A stretch of DNA of 64,000 bases from Streptomyces roseolilacinus (GCF_014649335.1 NZ_BMSV01000011.1:124001-188000), one strand, 5' to 3'. Positions 34,876 through 42,701 are shown, counted from the stretch's first letter. The notes: generated from the letters alone by a model not told the origin. Numbers and translations are program-made.

Positions 34876-35016
34876 GCCCGTGCCCCCCTCACCGCTCGGC
34901 GCTCCACCGTGAACCTGACCGTGGAGGGTAGTGCACCCGCCGGGCGCCCGCTCGGCCGGGCGGCAAACCCGGCCGGGCGGTGGGGCGGGCCCGGCGGCGT
35001 TGTCGGTGGCGGCGCG

Positions 35017-35022
35017 TACCGT
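35017..35022 (+). promoter_or_regulatory. Leaderless -10 box for ogt
   Basis: TACCGT lies six bases before the ATG at 35029. No ribosome-binding site and no clear -35 box are present. Confidence 0.4.
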
Positions 35023-35028
35023 GGCGGC

Positions 35029-35583
35029 ATGGACAGCAGTGCGCGGGGCGGGAGGCGGACCGTGGAGTGGGCGGTCGTCGGCAGCGGCATCGGGCCGCTG
35101 CTGCTGGCGGCCACCGCCGACGGGCTGGCCGGTGTCTTCTTCCACGCGGGCGAGGAGGTCCGGCGCGAGGCGCCGGCCCGGCTCGCGGCGCGGCTCGGAG
35201 CGGAGCCGGAGGAGACCGCGACGGGGCGCCTCGCCGAGCCGATACGGGCGCTGGAGGCCTACTTCGCGGGCCGCCTCCGGGAGTTCCGGCTGCCCCTGGA
35301 CTGGTCGCTGACCGGCGGATTCAACCGGCAGGTGCTGCGCGAGCTGGCGTCCGGGGTGCCGTACGGGACGCTCGTCGGGTACGGGGAGCTGGCCGCCCGG
35401 GTCGGGCAGCCCCGGGCGGCGCAGGCCGTGGGCGCGGCGATGGGCGCCAACCCGCTGCCGGTCGTCGTCCCCTGCCACCGCGTGGTCGAGGCGGGCGGCG
35501 GCCTCGGCGGGTTCGGCGGCGGGCTGGAGACCAAGCGGCGGCTCCTGGTGCTGGAGGGGGTGCTCCCGGAGCCGCTGTTCTGA
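35029..35583 (+). CDS. ogt: Methylated-DNA--protein-cysteine methyltransferase
   Basis: 184 residues. It removes methyl groups from O6-methylguanine by irreversible transfer to its own cysteine. The active site VVVPCHRVV (about 145-153), the DNA-binding helix region VPYGTLVGYGELAARVGQPRAAQAVGAAMGANP (arginine finger in the recognition helix) and the N-terminal RNase H-like domain with LDWSLTGGFNRQVLRELA are all present. Length is typical of bacterial Ogt. It is divergent from the MHYT gene and convergent with a methyltransferase gene. Confidence 0.94.
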   Translation: MDSSARGGRRTVEWAVVGSGIGPLLLAATADGLAGVFFHAGEEVRREAPARLAARLGAEPEETATGRLAEPIRALEAYFAGRLREFRLPLDWSLTGGFNRQVLRELASGVPYGTLVGYGELAARVGQPRAAQAVGAAMGANPLPVVVPCHRVVEAGGGLGGFGGGLETKRRLLVLEGVLPEPLF

Positions 35584-35615
35584 CGGCCGCCGCCCGGGCC
35601 GTTGGGCGGGCGGGG

Positions 35616-36407
35616 TCAGGCGCGGGCGGTCATCATCGGCTGGAAGAAGCCGGTGCTGTCCGGGGCGTGCCAGTCGGTGGAGCGGAATCCGGCCTCGGCG
35701 GCCAGGTCGGCCAGCTGCCGCCGGGTGAGCGCCCAGTAGGTGGCGCGGCGCACGGTGGTCGTCCAGCGGTCCGGGGCGGGGGCGGCGCCCTCGTCGGAGT
35801 CGGGGCGCAGCCGGAACAGCTCCAGGTCGTAGCGCTCGCCGTCGTCGTGCCAGTGCCACAGCTGGAAGCTGACGGCGCGCCCCCGCGGGCCGGTGCGGAC
35901 GGAGGGCGGTGTGGCGAGGGGGCGTTCGCGGCGCAGCTCGTCGTACGGGCGGGTGGTGACGATCAGCAGTCCGCCCGGCCGCAGCACGCGGCGCATCCCG
36001 GCGAGTGCGGTGCGCACGTCGTCGGCGGTCAGCAGGTGCGGCAGCGAGTTGTCGGCGCACACGACCACGTCGAAGGCGTCGTCCCGCAGCGGCAGGGCGC
36101 GCATGTCGGCGGCCCCGACGGCGAGGGGCAGCCCCCGCGCGGCGGCCTCGCGGGCGGCGCGGGCGGCGGCGACGGGGCTGAGGTCCGTGCCGGTGACCCG
36201 GTGGCCCCGGGCGGCGAGGCCCAGGGCCTGGGTGCCGATGCCGCACGCGCAGTCCAGCACGTCGTACGTGCCGGGGCCCAGCGTCCGCGTGACGCGGTCG
36301 TCCAGGGCCGTGCCCTGCCGGGCGACGCTCACGTCCCAGTCCGCGTAGAGCAGGTCGTAGTCGGCTGCCAGGTCGTCGTAGAAGTACCGGGCCGTGGGGG
36401 TGCGCAT
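35616..36407 (-). CDS. Class I SAM-dependent methyltransferase
   Basis: 263 residues. Motif I is VLDCACGIGTQALGLAARGH (about 50-69), motif II GTDLSPVAAARA, motif IV-like DVVVCADNSLPHLLTADD and motif post-IV MRRVLRPGGLLIVTTRPYDE. These give a complete SAM-binding Rossmann fold of the small-molecule type, like glycine/sarcosine methyltransferases. The substrate is not evident. A TACGCT box ends six bases before the ATG, pointing to leaderless transcription. It is divergent from psuG. Confidence 0.85.
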   Translation of the reverse strand: MRTPTARYFYDDLAADYDLLYADWDVSVARQGTALDDRVTRTLGPGTYDVLDCACGIGTQALGLAARGHRVTGTDLSPVAAARAAREAAARGLPLAVGAADMRALPLRDDAFDVVVCADNSLPHLLTADDVRTALAGMRRVLRPGGLLIVTTRPYDELRRERPLATPPSVRTGPRGRAVSFQLWHWHDDGERYDLELFRLRPDSDEGAAPAPDRWTTTVRRATYWALTRRQLADLAAEAGFRSTDWHAPDSTGFFQPMMTARA

Positions 36408-36481
36408 GGGAGCAGCGTACGGGCCGCGGGCGGCGGGGCCGGAGAGGTTTGGGGGCGCGGCCGGCGCGCCAGGGATGGGAC

Positions 36482-37450
36482 ATGTCGCAGACCGCAGTGG
36501 TGCTGTCGGAAGAGGTGCGGGAGGCGCTGGCCGCGCGCCGCCCCGTGGTCGCCCTGGAGTCGACGATCATCGCGCACGGGCTGCCGCGCCCGCGCAACCT
36601 GGCCGTCGCCCGGGAGCTGGAGGCGCTCGTACGGGCCGGGGGCGCCGTCCCGGCCACGATCGCCGTGCTGGACGGGACGCCCCGGATCGGGCTGGAGGAC
36701 GGCCGGTTGGAGCGGGTCGCGACGGACGGCGCGGTGCGCAAACTGGGCCACCGGGACTTGGCGCTCGCGGTGGCGACGGGCGCGAGCGGGGCGACGACGG
36801 TGTCGGCGACGGCGTTCCTGGCGGCGCGGGCGGGCCTGCGGGTCTTCGCGACGGGCGGGCTCGGCGGAGTGCACCGGGAGTGGGTGCGCACCCAGGACGA
36901 GTCGGCGGACCTGCGGCTGTTGGCCCGGACGCGGATGACGGTGGTCTGCGCGGGCGTGAAGTCGATCCTCGACGTGCCGGCGACGCTCCAGCGGCTGGAG
37001 GCGCTCGGCGTGGGCGTGGCCGGGTACGGTACGGACCGCTTCCCCGGTTTCTACCTCGCGTCGTCGGGCGAGCCGGTCGACTGGACGGTGGGGTCGCCGG
37101 AGGAGGTGGCGGCGGTGATGCGGGCGCAGGACGCGCTCGGCGGGCCCGAGGCGGCGCTGGTCGTCGCCAACCCGGTGCCGAGGGACGAGCAGCTGGACCC
37201 CCGGCTGCACGACCGGGTGCTGGCGGAGGGCCTGGCGGAGTGCCGGGAGCGGGGCGTCACCGGCCAGGTGGTGACGCCGTTCCTCCTGGAGTACCTGGTG
37301 CGGCACACGGACGGGGCGTCGCTGGAGGCGAACCTGGCGGCGGTGCGGGGCAACGTGCGGCTGGCGGCGCGCATCGCGTCGGCGTGGGCGGCCGGGGCGG
37401 GGGACGCGGCCGGGACGGAGGGGGCCACCGGGGCGGCGGAGGTGCGGTGA
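36482..37450 (+). CDS. psuG: Pseudouridine-5'-phosphate glycosidase
   Basis: 322 residues. It splits pseudouridine 5'-phosphate to uracil and ribose 5-phosphate. Family motifs are VVALESTIIAHGLPRPRNL (about 23-41), GAVPATIAVLDG, VSATAFLAARAGLRVFATGGLGGVH (about 105-129, with the catalytic-site lysine region) and FLVVANPVP-like VVANPVP. The start MSQTAVVLSEEV at 36482 is preceded by AGGGATGGG. Its stop overlaps the next gene (GTGA), a PfkB kinase, completing a pseudouridine salvage operon. Confidence 0.94.
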   Translation: MSQTAVVLSEEVREALAARRPVVALESTIIAHGLPRPRNLAVARELEALVRAGGAVPATIAVLDGTPRIGLEDGRLERVATDGAVRKLGHRDLALAVATGASGATTVSATAFLAARAGLRVFATGGLGGVHREWVRTQDESADLRLLARTRMTVVCAGVKSILDVPATLQRLEALGVGVAGYGTDRFPGFYLASSGEPVDWTVGSPEEVAAVMRAQDALGGPEAALVVANPVPRDEQLDPRLHDRVLAEGLAECRERGVTGQVVTPFLLEYLVRHTDGASLEANLAAVRGNVRLAARIASAWAAGAGDAAGTEGATGAAEVR

Positions 37451-38337
37451 ACGGCCTGCTGCTGGTGGGGGACGTGGTCACCGACGTGGTGGCCCGGCAC
37501 GTCGAGCCCCTCTCCCCCGGCACCGACACCGCCGCCCGGATCCGGGTCCTGCCGGGCGGGGCGGCGGCGAACGCGGCGTGCTGGGCGGCCCGTTCCGGCT
37601 GCCCCGACGTACGGCTGCTGGGGCGGGTCGGGGTGGCCGAGGCGGCCTGGCACGAGGCCGCGCTGCGCCGGGCCGGGGTGCGCCCGCTGCTCGTCCGGGA
37701 CGCGGAGGCGCCGACCGGGACGGTGGTGGTGCTGGTCGACGGGCGGGCCGGCGGGGAGCGGACGTTCCTCACGGACGGCGGCGCGGCGCTGCGGCTCGCG
37801 CCCGCCGACTGGTCGCCGCGGCTGCTGGACGGGGTGGCCCATCTGCACCTGTCGGGCTACCTGTTCTTCTCCGCGACGAGCCGGGACACCGCGGCGCTCG
37901 CCACGGCGGCGGCGCGGGAGCGGGGCGTCCGGGTGAGCGTGGACCCGGCGTCCACCGGGTTCGTCGGCGGGCTGGGCGTGGACCGGTTCCTCGCGGCCGT
38001 GGCCGGCGCGGACGTGCTGTTCCCGAACGCCGGCGAGGCGGCGCTGCTGACGGGCCTGTCCGCTCCGGAGGCGGCGGCCGCCGCGCTGAGCCGCCGCCAC
38101 CGGCTGGTCGCGGTCACCCTGGGGCCACAGGGCGCGCTGGTGGCGGAGGCCGGCGAGGTGGTCGCGCGGGTGCCGTCGCCGCAGGTGCGGCCGGTCGACA
38201 CCACGGGCGCGGGCGACGCCTTCACGGGCGGCTTCCTGGCGGCCCGGCTGGCCGGCGCGACGGCGGCGGAGGCCGCGGCGGCGGGGTGCCGGGCGGGCGC
38301 GGAGGCGGTGGCGGTGGCGGGCGGCCGCCCGGCGTAG
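37447..38337 (+). CDS. PfkB-family carbohydrate kinase (probable pseudouridine kinase)
   Basis: 296 residues of the ribokinase/PfkB family. The sugar-site glycines RVLPGGAAANAACWAARSG (about 36-54) and the second PfkB signature VDTTGAGDAFTGGFLAARL (about 254-272, catalytic Asp) are intact. GTG overlaps the psuG stop, and by context it phosphorylates pseudouridine for PsuG. It is shorter than most PsuK proteins and lacks an extra N-terminal domain, so ribose or another nucleoside remains possible. Confidence 0.87.
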   Translation: MNGLLLVGDVVTDVVARHVEPLSPGTDTAARIRVLPGGAAANAACWAARSGCPDVRLLGRVGVAEAAWHEAALRRAGVRPLLVRDAEAPTGTVVVLVDGRAGGERTFLTDGGAALRLAPADWSPRLLDGVAHLHLSGYLFFSATSRDTAALATAAARERGVRVSVDPASTGFVGGLGVDRFLAAVAGADVLFPNAGEAALLTGLSAPEAAAAALSRRHRLVAVTLGPQGALVAEAGEVVARVPSPQVRPVDTTGAGDAFTGGFLAARLAGATAAEAAAAGCRAGAEAVAVAGGRPA

Positions 38338-38384
38338 CGGCGGGGCGGGGCCCATCCGGCGGGGGCGGCAGCCGTACGGCGGGA

Positions 38385-38419
38385 CGGCGGCGCGGCCGGC
38401 GAGGCGGCGGCGCGGCCGG
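38385..38419. repeat. Tandem 15-bp GC repeat
   Basis: CGGCGGCGCGGCCGG occurs at 38385-38399 and again at 38405-38419, a 20-base period, in the gap between the convergent kinase genes. The second copy abuts the next stop codon. Confidence 0.5.
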
Positions 38420-39052
38420 TCACGGCAGGCCGGTCCAGGCCGGGTGGCGCGGGTCGTCGGCGCGTACGACCACGTCGGCGGCGTCCACCGGGGCGACCTC
38501 CTCCTCGTACCGCTCGAAGGCCGGCAGCGTCCAGCGCTCGGGCGTGCGGCGGGCCAGCGCGGCCCGCGACAGCCGCAGGTGCACGGTCAGGTCGAAGGGG
38601 AACCAGTGCCCGAGCAGGAACGGCCCGTGCAGCAGCAGCACGCCGCCGGGCGCCAGCTCCCGGTAGGGGCTGCGCGTGGCGCGGTCGGTGGCCGGGTCCC
38701 ACAGGTCGGGCAGGACGCGGCCGCTGCCGCCCGGTTCCAGCGGCCCGAACACCTCCCGCCACAGCGCGCCGGTGTCGAACCAGCCGCCGTAGTACGCGTC
38801 GGGGTCCTGCCTGCCGTACTCGAACCGCAGCGACGCCGGGCGCAGGAAGCCCGACGTCCCGACCCCGATCACGTCCCGCCCGCGCAGCCGCAGCTCCCGC
38901 GCCATCCCCTCCACCAGGTCGCCGGGCCGGGCGGCGGGGGCGCCGTCGACGGCGACCTTCAGCCAGCGGCCTCCGTCGGCGGGGCGCAGGCCGTCCAGGT
39001 GCCCGGCGAGCGCGTCGGTGAGCCGTTCCCAGGTGATCGGTTCCAGTCGCAC
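38420..39052 (-). CDS. Uridine kinase-like protein with degenerate P-loop
   Basis: 210 residues, matching a Streptomyces protein group annotated as uridine kinase. Visible motifs are WLKVAVDGAPAARPGDLVEGM (about 30-50, in the P-loop position), DVIGVGTSGFLRPASLRFEYGR, then DPDAYYGGWFDTGALWREVF and GGVLLLHGPFLLGHWFPFDLTVHLRLS. The P-loop has no GK[S/T], so classical ATP binding is doubtful. It is convergent with the pseudouridine operon, so a nucleoside role is suggested by position and resemblance only. GTG at 39052 follows a CAGGAT box by six bases. Confidence 0.7.
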   Translation of the reverse strand: MRLEPITWERLTDALAGHLDGLRPADGGRWLKVAVDGAPAARPGDLVEGMARELRLRGRDVIGVGTSGFLRPASLRFEYGRQDPDAYYGGWFDTGALWREVFGPLEPGGSGRVLPDLWDPATDRATRSPYRELAPGGVLLLHGPFLLGHWFPFDLTVHLRLSRAALARRTPERWTLPAFERYEEEVAPVDAADVVVRADDPRHPAWTGLP

Positions 39053-39102
39053 GCCCCCATCCTGCCAAGGAGGACCGGCGTCGCGGACGGCGGACGGGGC
39101 GG

Positions 39103-39771
39103 TCAGAGCGGGCCGGGCCCGCCGCGGAGCGCGGCGGCCAGCGGGCCCTCCCCCGCCACCTCGACGCGCCCGGCCCGCACGCCCGCCGCCAGCGACAGTT
39201 CGCCGCCGCCCAGCGCCGCGCAGGTCGCGGCGTCCATGCGCAGCCGCGCGTCCGGCGCCTCGGCGGGCCCGTCCCCGTAGGCGGCCCCGCCGTCGCCGTC
39301 GAGGCGGACGTGGAACACGCCCTCGTCCAGGCGGACCTCCACCGTCCCCGACCCGCCGGCCGACTCCAGCGCGTCGAGCAGCGGAACGGCGAACCAGTGC
39401 GCCCGCACGGCGTCGGTGGGGCGGGGACCCTCCAGGGCGGGGGCGCCCCAGCGGGCGAGGGCGCGCAGCACGGGCAGCAGTCCGCGGCCGCGGTCGGTGA
39501 GCTCGTACACGTACGCGGGCGAGGGGGGCGGCAGGCGGCGGCGGGTGGCGAGGCCGTCGCGCTCCATGTCCCTCAGGCGCGTGGCGAGCATGTCGGTGCT
39601 GACGCCGGGCAGGTCGGCGTGGAGGTCGGTGTAGCGGCGGGGGCCGGCGAGGAGTTCGCGGACGATCAACAGGGTCCAGCGGTCGCCGACGGCGTCGAGG
39701 GCGCGGGCGGCGGCGCAGTACTGGTCGTAGCTGCGGCGGCGCTCGGCGGGACGCGTGCTCGGACGTGGCAT
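39103..39771 (-). CDS. HxlR-type winged-helix regulator with C-terminal SCP2-like domain
   Basis: 222 residues. Residues 15-105 are the HxlR winged helix: CAAARALDAVGDRWTLLIVRELLAGPRRYTDL, LPGVSTDMLATRLRDMERDGL and YELTDRGRGLLPVL. Residues 120-222 look like an SCP2/sterol-carrier-type ligand pocket (VEVRLDEGVFHVRLDG; ARLRMDAATCAALGGGELSLAAGVRAGRVEV), so it probably senses a hydrophobic small molecule. It is divergent from the aminotransferase, and two inverted repeats lie in the 84 bases between them. TAGACT ends 7 bases before the ATG (leaderless). Confidence 0.85.
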   Translation of the reverse strand: MPRPSTRPAERRRSYDQYCAAARALDAVGDRWTLLIVRELLAGPRRYTDLHADLPGVSTDMLATRLRDMERDGLATRRRLPPPSPAYVYELTDRGRGLLPVLRALARWGAPALEGPRPTDAVRAHWFAVPLLDALESAGGSGTVEVRLDEGVFHVRLDGDGGAAYGDGPAEAPDARLRMDAATCAALGGGELSLAAGVRAGRVEVAGEGPLAAALRGGPGPL

Positions 39772-39778
39772 GCGACGC

Positions 39779-39804
39779 AGTCTAGACGTCTTGTTGGACT
39801 TTCC
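39779..39804 (-). promoter_or_regulatory. Leaderless promoter of the HxlR-type gene
   Basis: On the minus strand a TTGGA-type -35 (near 39800-39806) and TAGACT (39779-39784) are 16-17 bases apart, ending 7 bases before the ATG. The first inverted repeat overlaps the -35 box. Confidence 0.5.
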
Positions 39805-39828
39805 AAGCTCCCACTTGGTAAAACCAAG
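39794..39828. promoter_or_regulatory. Paired operators in the HxlR/aminotransferase divergent promoter
   Basis: Two perfect inverted repeats, TTGGA-CTT-TCCAA (39794-39806) and CTTGGT-AAA-ACCAAG (39814-39828), share TTGG/CCAA half-sites. Their centres are 21 bases apart, two helical turns, so both face the same side of the DNA. They cover the -35 of the regulator promoter and the likely promoter of the aminotransferase. Confidence 0.65.
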
Positions 39829-39855
39829 CAACACCCTTTCCGTGGAGGTCGCCGT

Positions 39856-41067
39856 ATGGAGTTCCGGCAGTCGAGCAAGCTGAGCGAGGTCTGCTACGAG
39901 ATCCGCGGCCCGGTGATCGAGCACGCCAACGCCCTGGAGGAGGCGGGCCACAGCGTCCTGCGCCTCAACACCGGCAACCCGGCCCTGTTCGGGTTCGAGG
40001 CGCCGGAGGAGATCCTCCAGGACATGATCCGGATGCTGCCGCAGGCGCACGGCTACACCGACTCGCGCGGCATCCTCTCCGCCCGCCGCGCCGTCGCCCA
40101 GCGCTACCAGGCCATGGGGCTCACCGGGGTCGGCGTCGACGACGTCTTCCTCGGCAACGGCGTCTCCGAGCTGGTCTCCATGGCGGTCCAGGCGCTGGTC
40201 GAGGACGGCAACGAGGTCCTCGTCCCGGCGCCCGACTTCCCGCTCTGGACGGCGGCCACCACCCTCGCCGGCGGGCGGGCCGTGCACTACCTGTGCGACG
40301 AGTCCTCCGACTGGTACCCGGACCTCGACGACATGGCCGCGAAGATCACCGACCGCACCCGGGCCGTGGTCGTCATCAACCCCAACAACCCCACGGGCGC
40401 GGTCTACCCGCGCGAGGTCGTCGAGGGCATCCTCGACCTGGCCCGCCGCCACGGGCTGATGGTCTTCGCCGACGAGATCTACGACCGGATCGTCTACGAC
40501 GACGCCGTCCACCACCCGGCCGGCGCCCTCGCCCCCGACCTGGTCGTCCTCACCTTCGGCGGGCTGTTCAAGACGTACCGCGTGGCCGGCTTCCGCTCCG
40601 GCTGGCTGGTCGTCAGCGGCCCCCGGCAGCACGCCCGCGACTACCTGGAGGGGCTGACGATGCTCGCCTCCATGCGGCTGTGCCCCAACGCCCCGGCGCA
40701 GTACGCGATCCAGGCGGCGCTCGGCGGACGCCAGTCCATCGAGGAGCTGACCGCGCCCGGCGGCAGGCTGTACGAGCAGCGCGACCGGGCGTGGGAGAAG
40801 CTGAACGAGATCCCGGGCGTGTCCTGCGTGAAGCCGCGCGGCGCCCTGTACGCGTTCCCGCGCCTGGACCCGAAGGTGCATCCGATCCACGACGACGAGA
40901 AGTTCGTCCTGGACCTGCTGCTGCGGGAGAAGATCCAGGTCGTGCAGGGCACCGGGTTCAACTGGCCGCGCCCGGACCACTTCCGCATCCTCACGCTGCC
41001 GCACGCCGACGACCTCGACGCGGCGATCAGCCGGATCGGACGGTTCCTCAGCGGCTACCGGCAGTAG
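39856..41067 (+). CDS. PLP-dependent aminotransferase (AlaA-like, class I)
   Basis: 403 residues, close to E. coli AlaA (glutamate-pyruvate aminotransferase). Visible motifs are LRLNTGNPALFGF (about 35-47), YTDSRGILSARRAVAQ, INPNNPTGAVYPREV (about 175-189), ADEIYDRIVYDD (about 207-218, PLP Asp and Tyr), the lysine region GGLFKTYRVAGFRSGW (K239) and the substrate arginine in HFRILTLPH. The residue before the PLP lysine is Phe238 instead of the usual Ser; see findings. GGAGG precedes the ATG at 8 bases. Control by the divergent HxlR-type regulator is likely. Confidence 0.9.
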   Translation: MEFRQSSKLSEVCYEIRGPVIEHANALEEAGHSVLRLNTGNPALFGFEAPEEILQDMIRMLPQAHGYTDSRGILSARRAVAQRYQAMGLTGVGVDDVFLGNGVSELVSMAVQALVEDGNEVLVPAPDFPLWTAATTLAGGRAVHYLCDESSDWYPDLDDMAAKITDRTRAVVVINPNNPTGAVYPREVVEGILDLARRHGLMVFADEIYDRIVYDDAVHHPAGALAPDLVVLTFGGLFKTYRVAGFRSGWLVVSGPRQHARDYLEGLTMLASMRLCPNAPAQYAIQAALGGRQSIEELTAPGGRLYEQRDRAWEKLNEIPGVSCVKPRGALYAFPRLDPKVHPIHDDEKFVLDLLLREKIQVVQGTGFNWPRPDHFRILTLPHADDLDAAISRIGRFLSGYRQ

Positions 41068-41142
41068 GCCGGGCGGTTTCGGGGCGGGCGCGGCACGGGG
41101 AGAACCCCACCGACGTACGGGTGACGGGGGTGGTGAGCCGCG

Positions 41143-41802
41143 GTGCCGCGAGACCCGGTCGTGGTCGTCGAGCCGCTCCGGCCGCGCGCCCGCTGCGCGG
41201 AGTGCCGCCGGGGCCCGCTGCGGCGGATGGTGGCGGAGCCCTCCGCGCCTTTGTGCCTGGACTGCGCCGGCCTGGGGCACCTGGTCTACCTGCCGCGCGG
41301 CGACGCGGCGCTCACCCGGCGCGCCCGGGAGGCGAGCGGCCTGTGGGCCGTGGTCGTCCGGCACGACCGGCGCCGCACCCGGTACGAGCGCCGGGGCGTC
41401 CTCGTCGAGGAGGCGGCCCTGGCCCGGGCGGAGGCGGCGTGCCTGGCCGACGCCGGGGCGCGGGCCCGCCGCCGGGCCAGGGACGCGGAGCGCCGCGCGG
41501 CCGAGGACGTGCGGTTCACGGCCGCGCTGGAGGCGGAGATACGGCGCCTGTTCCCGGGGTGCCCGGCCGGCCGGGCCGCCGAGATCGCCGCGCACGCCTC
41601 GGTGCGCGGCAGCGGACGCGTGGGCCGTACGGCGGCCGGGCGGACCCTGGACGAGGGCGCGGTCACGGCGGCGGTACGGGCGTCGGTGCGGCACCGTGAC
41701 ACCCCGTACGACACGCTGTTGACGCGCGGGGTGCCGCGCCGCCAGGCACGCGTCCGGGTGGCGCCGGCCATCGAGGCCGTGCTGGCGTCCTGGCGGCGGT
41801 GA
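41143..41802 (+). CDS. DUF2293-domain protein
   Basis: 219 residues. The N terminus carries CAECRRGP and LCLDC (about 18-40), a likely small zinc-binding module. The middle is Arg/Ala-rich. The C-terminal half has IRRLFPGCPAGRAAEIAAHASVRGSGRVGRTAAGRTLDEGAV and VRHRDTPYDTLLTRGVPRRQARVRV, the DUF2293 signature, which occurs widely in bacteria and fungi without a known function. The basic character and zinc module suggest nucleic acid binding; this is inference. GTG at 41143 was taken because the conserved zinc module follows directly. Confidence 0.78.
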   Translation: MPRDPVVVVEPLRPRARCAECRRGPLRRMVAEPSAPLCLDCAGLGHLVYLPRGDAALTRRAREASGLWAVVVRHDRRRTRYERRGVLVEEAALARAEAACLADAGARARRRARDAERRAAEDVRFTAALEAEIRRLFPGCPAGRAAEIAAHASVRGSGRVGRTAAGRTLDEGAVTAAVRASVRHRDTPYDTLLTRGVPRRQARVRVAPAIEAVLASWRR

Positions 41803-41821
41803 CGGGCGCCCGGGGGTCCGG

Positions 41822-42538
41822 TCAGGCGCGCGCGGCCGACGAGCGGGAGCGGCGGTAGAGCAGCGTCCCGGCGAGGACCAGGCCGGCGGCGGGCAGCCCC
41901 ATGCCGACGAGGTTGCCGGCGCCCGTGGCGGCGAGGGACGGGGCGTCCGCCGGTGCGGGCGCCTCCTCGACGGGCATCGGCGCGGCCGGCTCCTCGCCCT
42001 CGGGCGGCGCGACCGGCTTCGCCGGCTTCGCGGGCTCGGCGGGCTTCGCGGGCTTCGGCGGCGTGACGGCCTCCTCCGGCGGCTTGCCGCCGCTGTCGTG
42101 GCCCGAGGCCGGGTCGCCGATGATGACGATGCTGACCGCGTCGCCGGAGATCTTCGCCGGGGAGTCGACGGGGAGCTTGATGCCGTCACCGGGGAACGCG
42201 CCGGACGAGTCGATCACCCCGGCGATGGCGGTCGCGCCGCCGTCGCCCCCTCCGCCGGCGCGGGGGGTGCCGGACTTGTGCGAACCGCGCGCCTCGTCCT
42301 CGTCGGCACAGGTGTTGCCGGCCGCGGGGTTGAGCAGCCCCTCGGCGTTCACCGTGTCACCGCAGACGCTGACCGGGCTGTCCATCGGCAACTGCGTCTC
42401 GTCGCCGGCCACCAGACCGGCTGAGTCGAACGCCGCGGCGAACGCGTCGGCGTCGGCGTGCGCCGAGCCGGCGGCCAGCGCGAACGCGCCGCCTGTGGCC
42501 ATCAGAGCGACCAGACCACTTCGGCGAATGTGCCTCAT
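41822..42538 (-). CDS. Sortase-anchored long chaplin with one degenerate chaplin domain
   Basis: 238 residues. Chaplins are amyloid-forming surfactant proteins that coat aerial hyphae. A signal peptide (RRSGLVALMATGGAFALAAG, cleavage near SAHA) precedes a canonical chaplin domain (about 32-80) with VAGDETQLPMDSPVSVCGDTV and LLNPAAGNTCAD, carrying the expected cysteine pair. A second copy (about 105-150), GDGIKLPVDSPAKISGDAVSIV, has lost both cysteines. A Pro/Lys/Glu-rich wall-spanning stalk follows, then LAATG, a hydrophobic helix (LVGMGLPAAGLVLAGTLLY) and RRSRS. This is a class-E-type sortase signal, as in ChpA-C. The ATG at 42538 precedes the signal peptide. Confidence 0.9.
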   Translation of the reverse strand: MRHIRRSGLVALMATGGAFALAAGSAHADADAFAAAFDSAGLVAGDETQLPMDSPVSVCGDTVNAEGLLNPAAGNTCADEDEARGSHKSGTPRAGGGGDGGATAIAGVIDSSGAFPGDGIKLPVDSPAKISGDAVSIVIIGDPASGHDSGGKPPEEAVTPPKPAKPAEPAKPAKPVAPPEGEEPAAPMPVEEAPAPADAPSLAATGAGNLVGMGLPAAGLVLAGTLLYRRSRSSAARA

Positions 42539-42701
42539 GGCTTCCTGCCTTCCGGAGATGTTCACGGGCACTCGCCCGCACTCCGGTTAACGCGCCAGTC
42601 CCGGACGGGTTATGACACATCCCTCAATCACCCCATCGAGGGAGGTTTCAATCGTTCCCTCACATCATCCGCTCCTTGGACAGTCCTTCCGGGCGGTCGC
42701 G

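Noticed and set aside
42601..42670. GAGGGA/TCCCTC repeats between the chaplin and the RHIM-like gene as a CRISPR-like or operator array
   Set aside because: Only a few 6-7-base matches with irregular spacing; not above chance for this composition.
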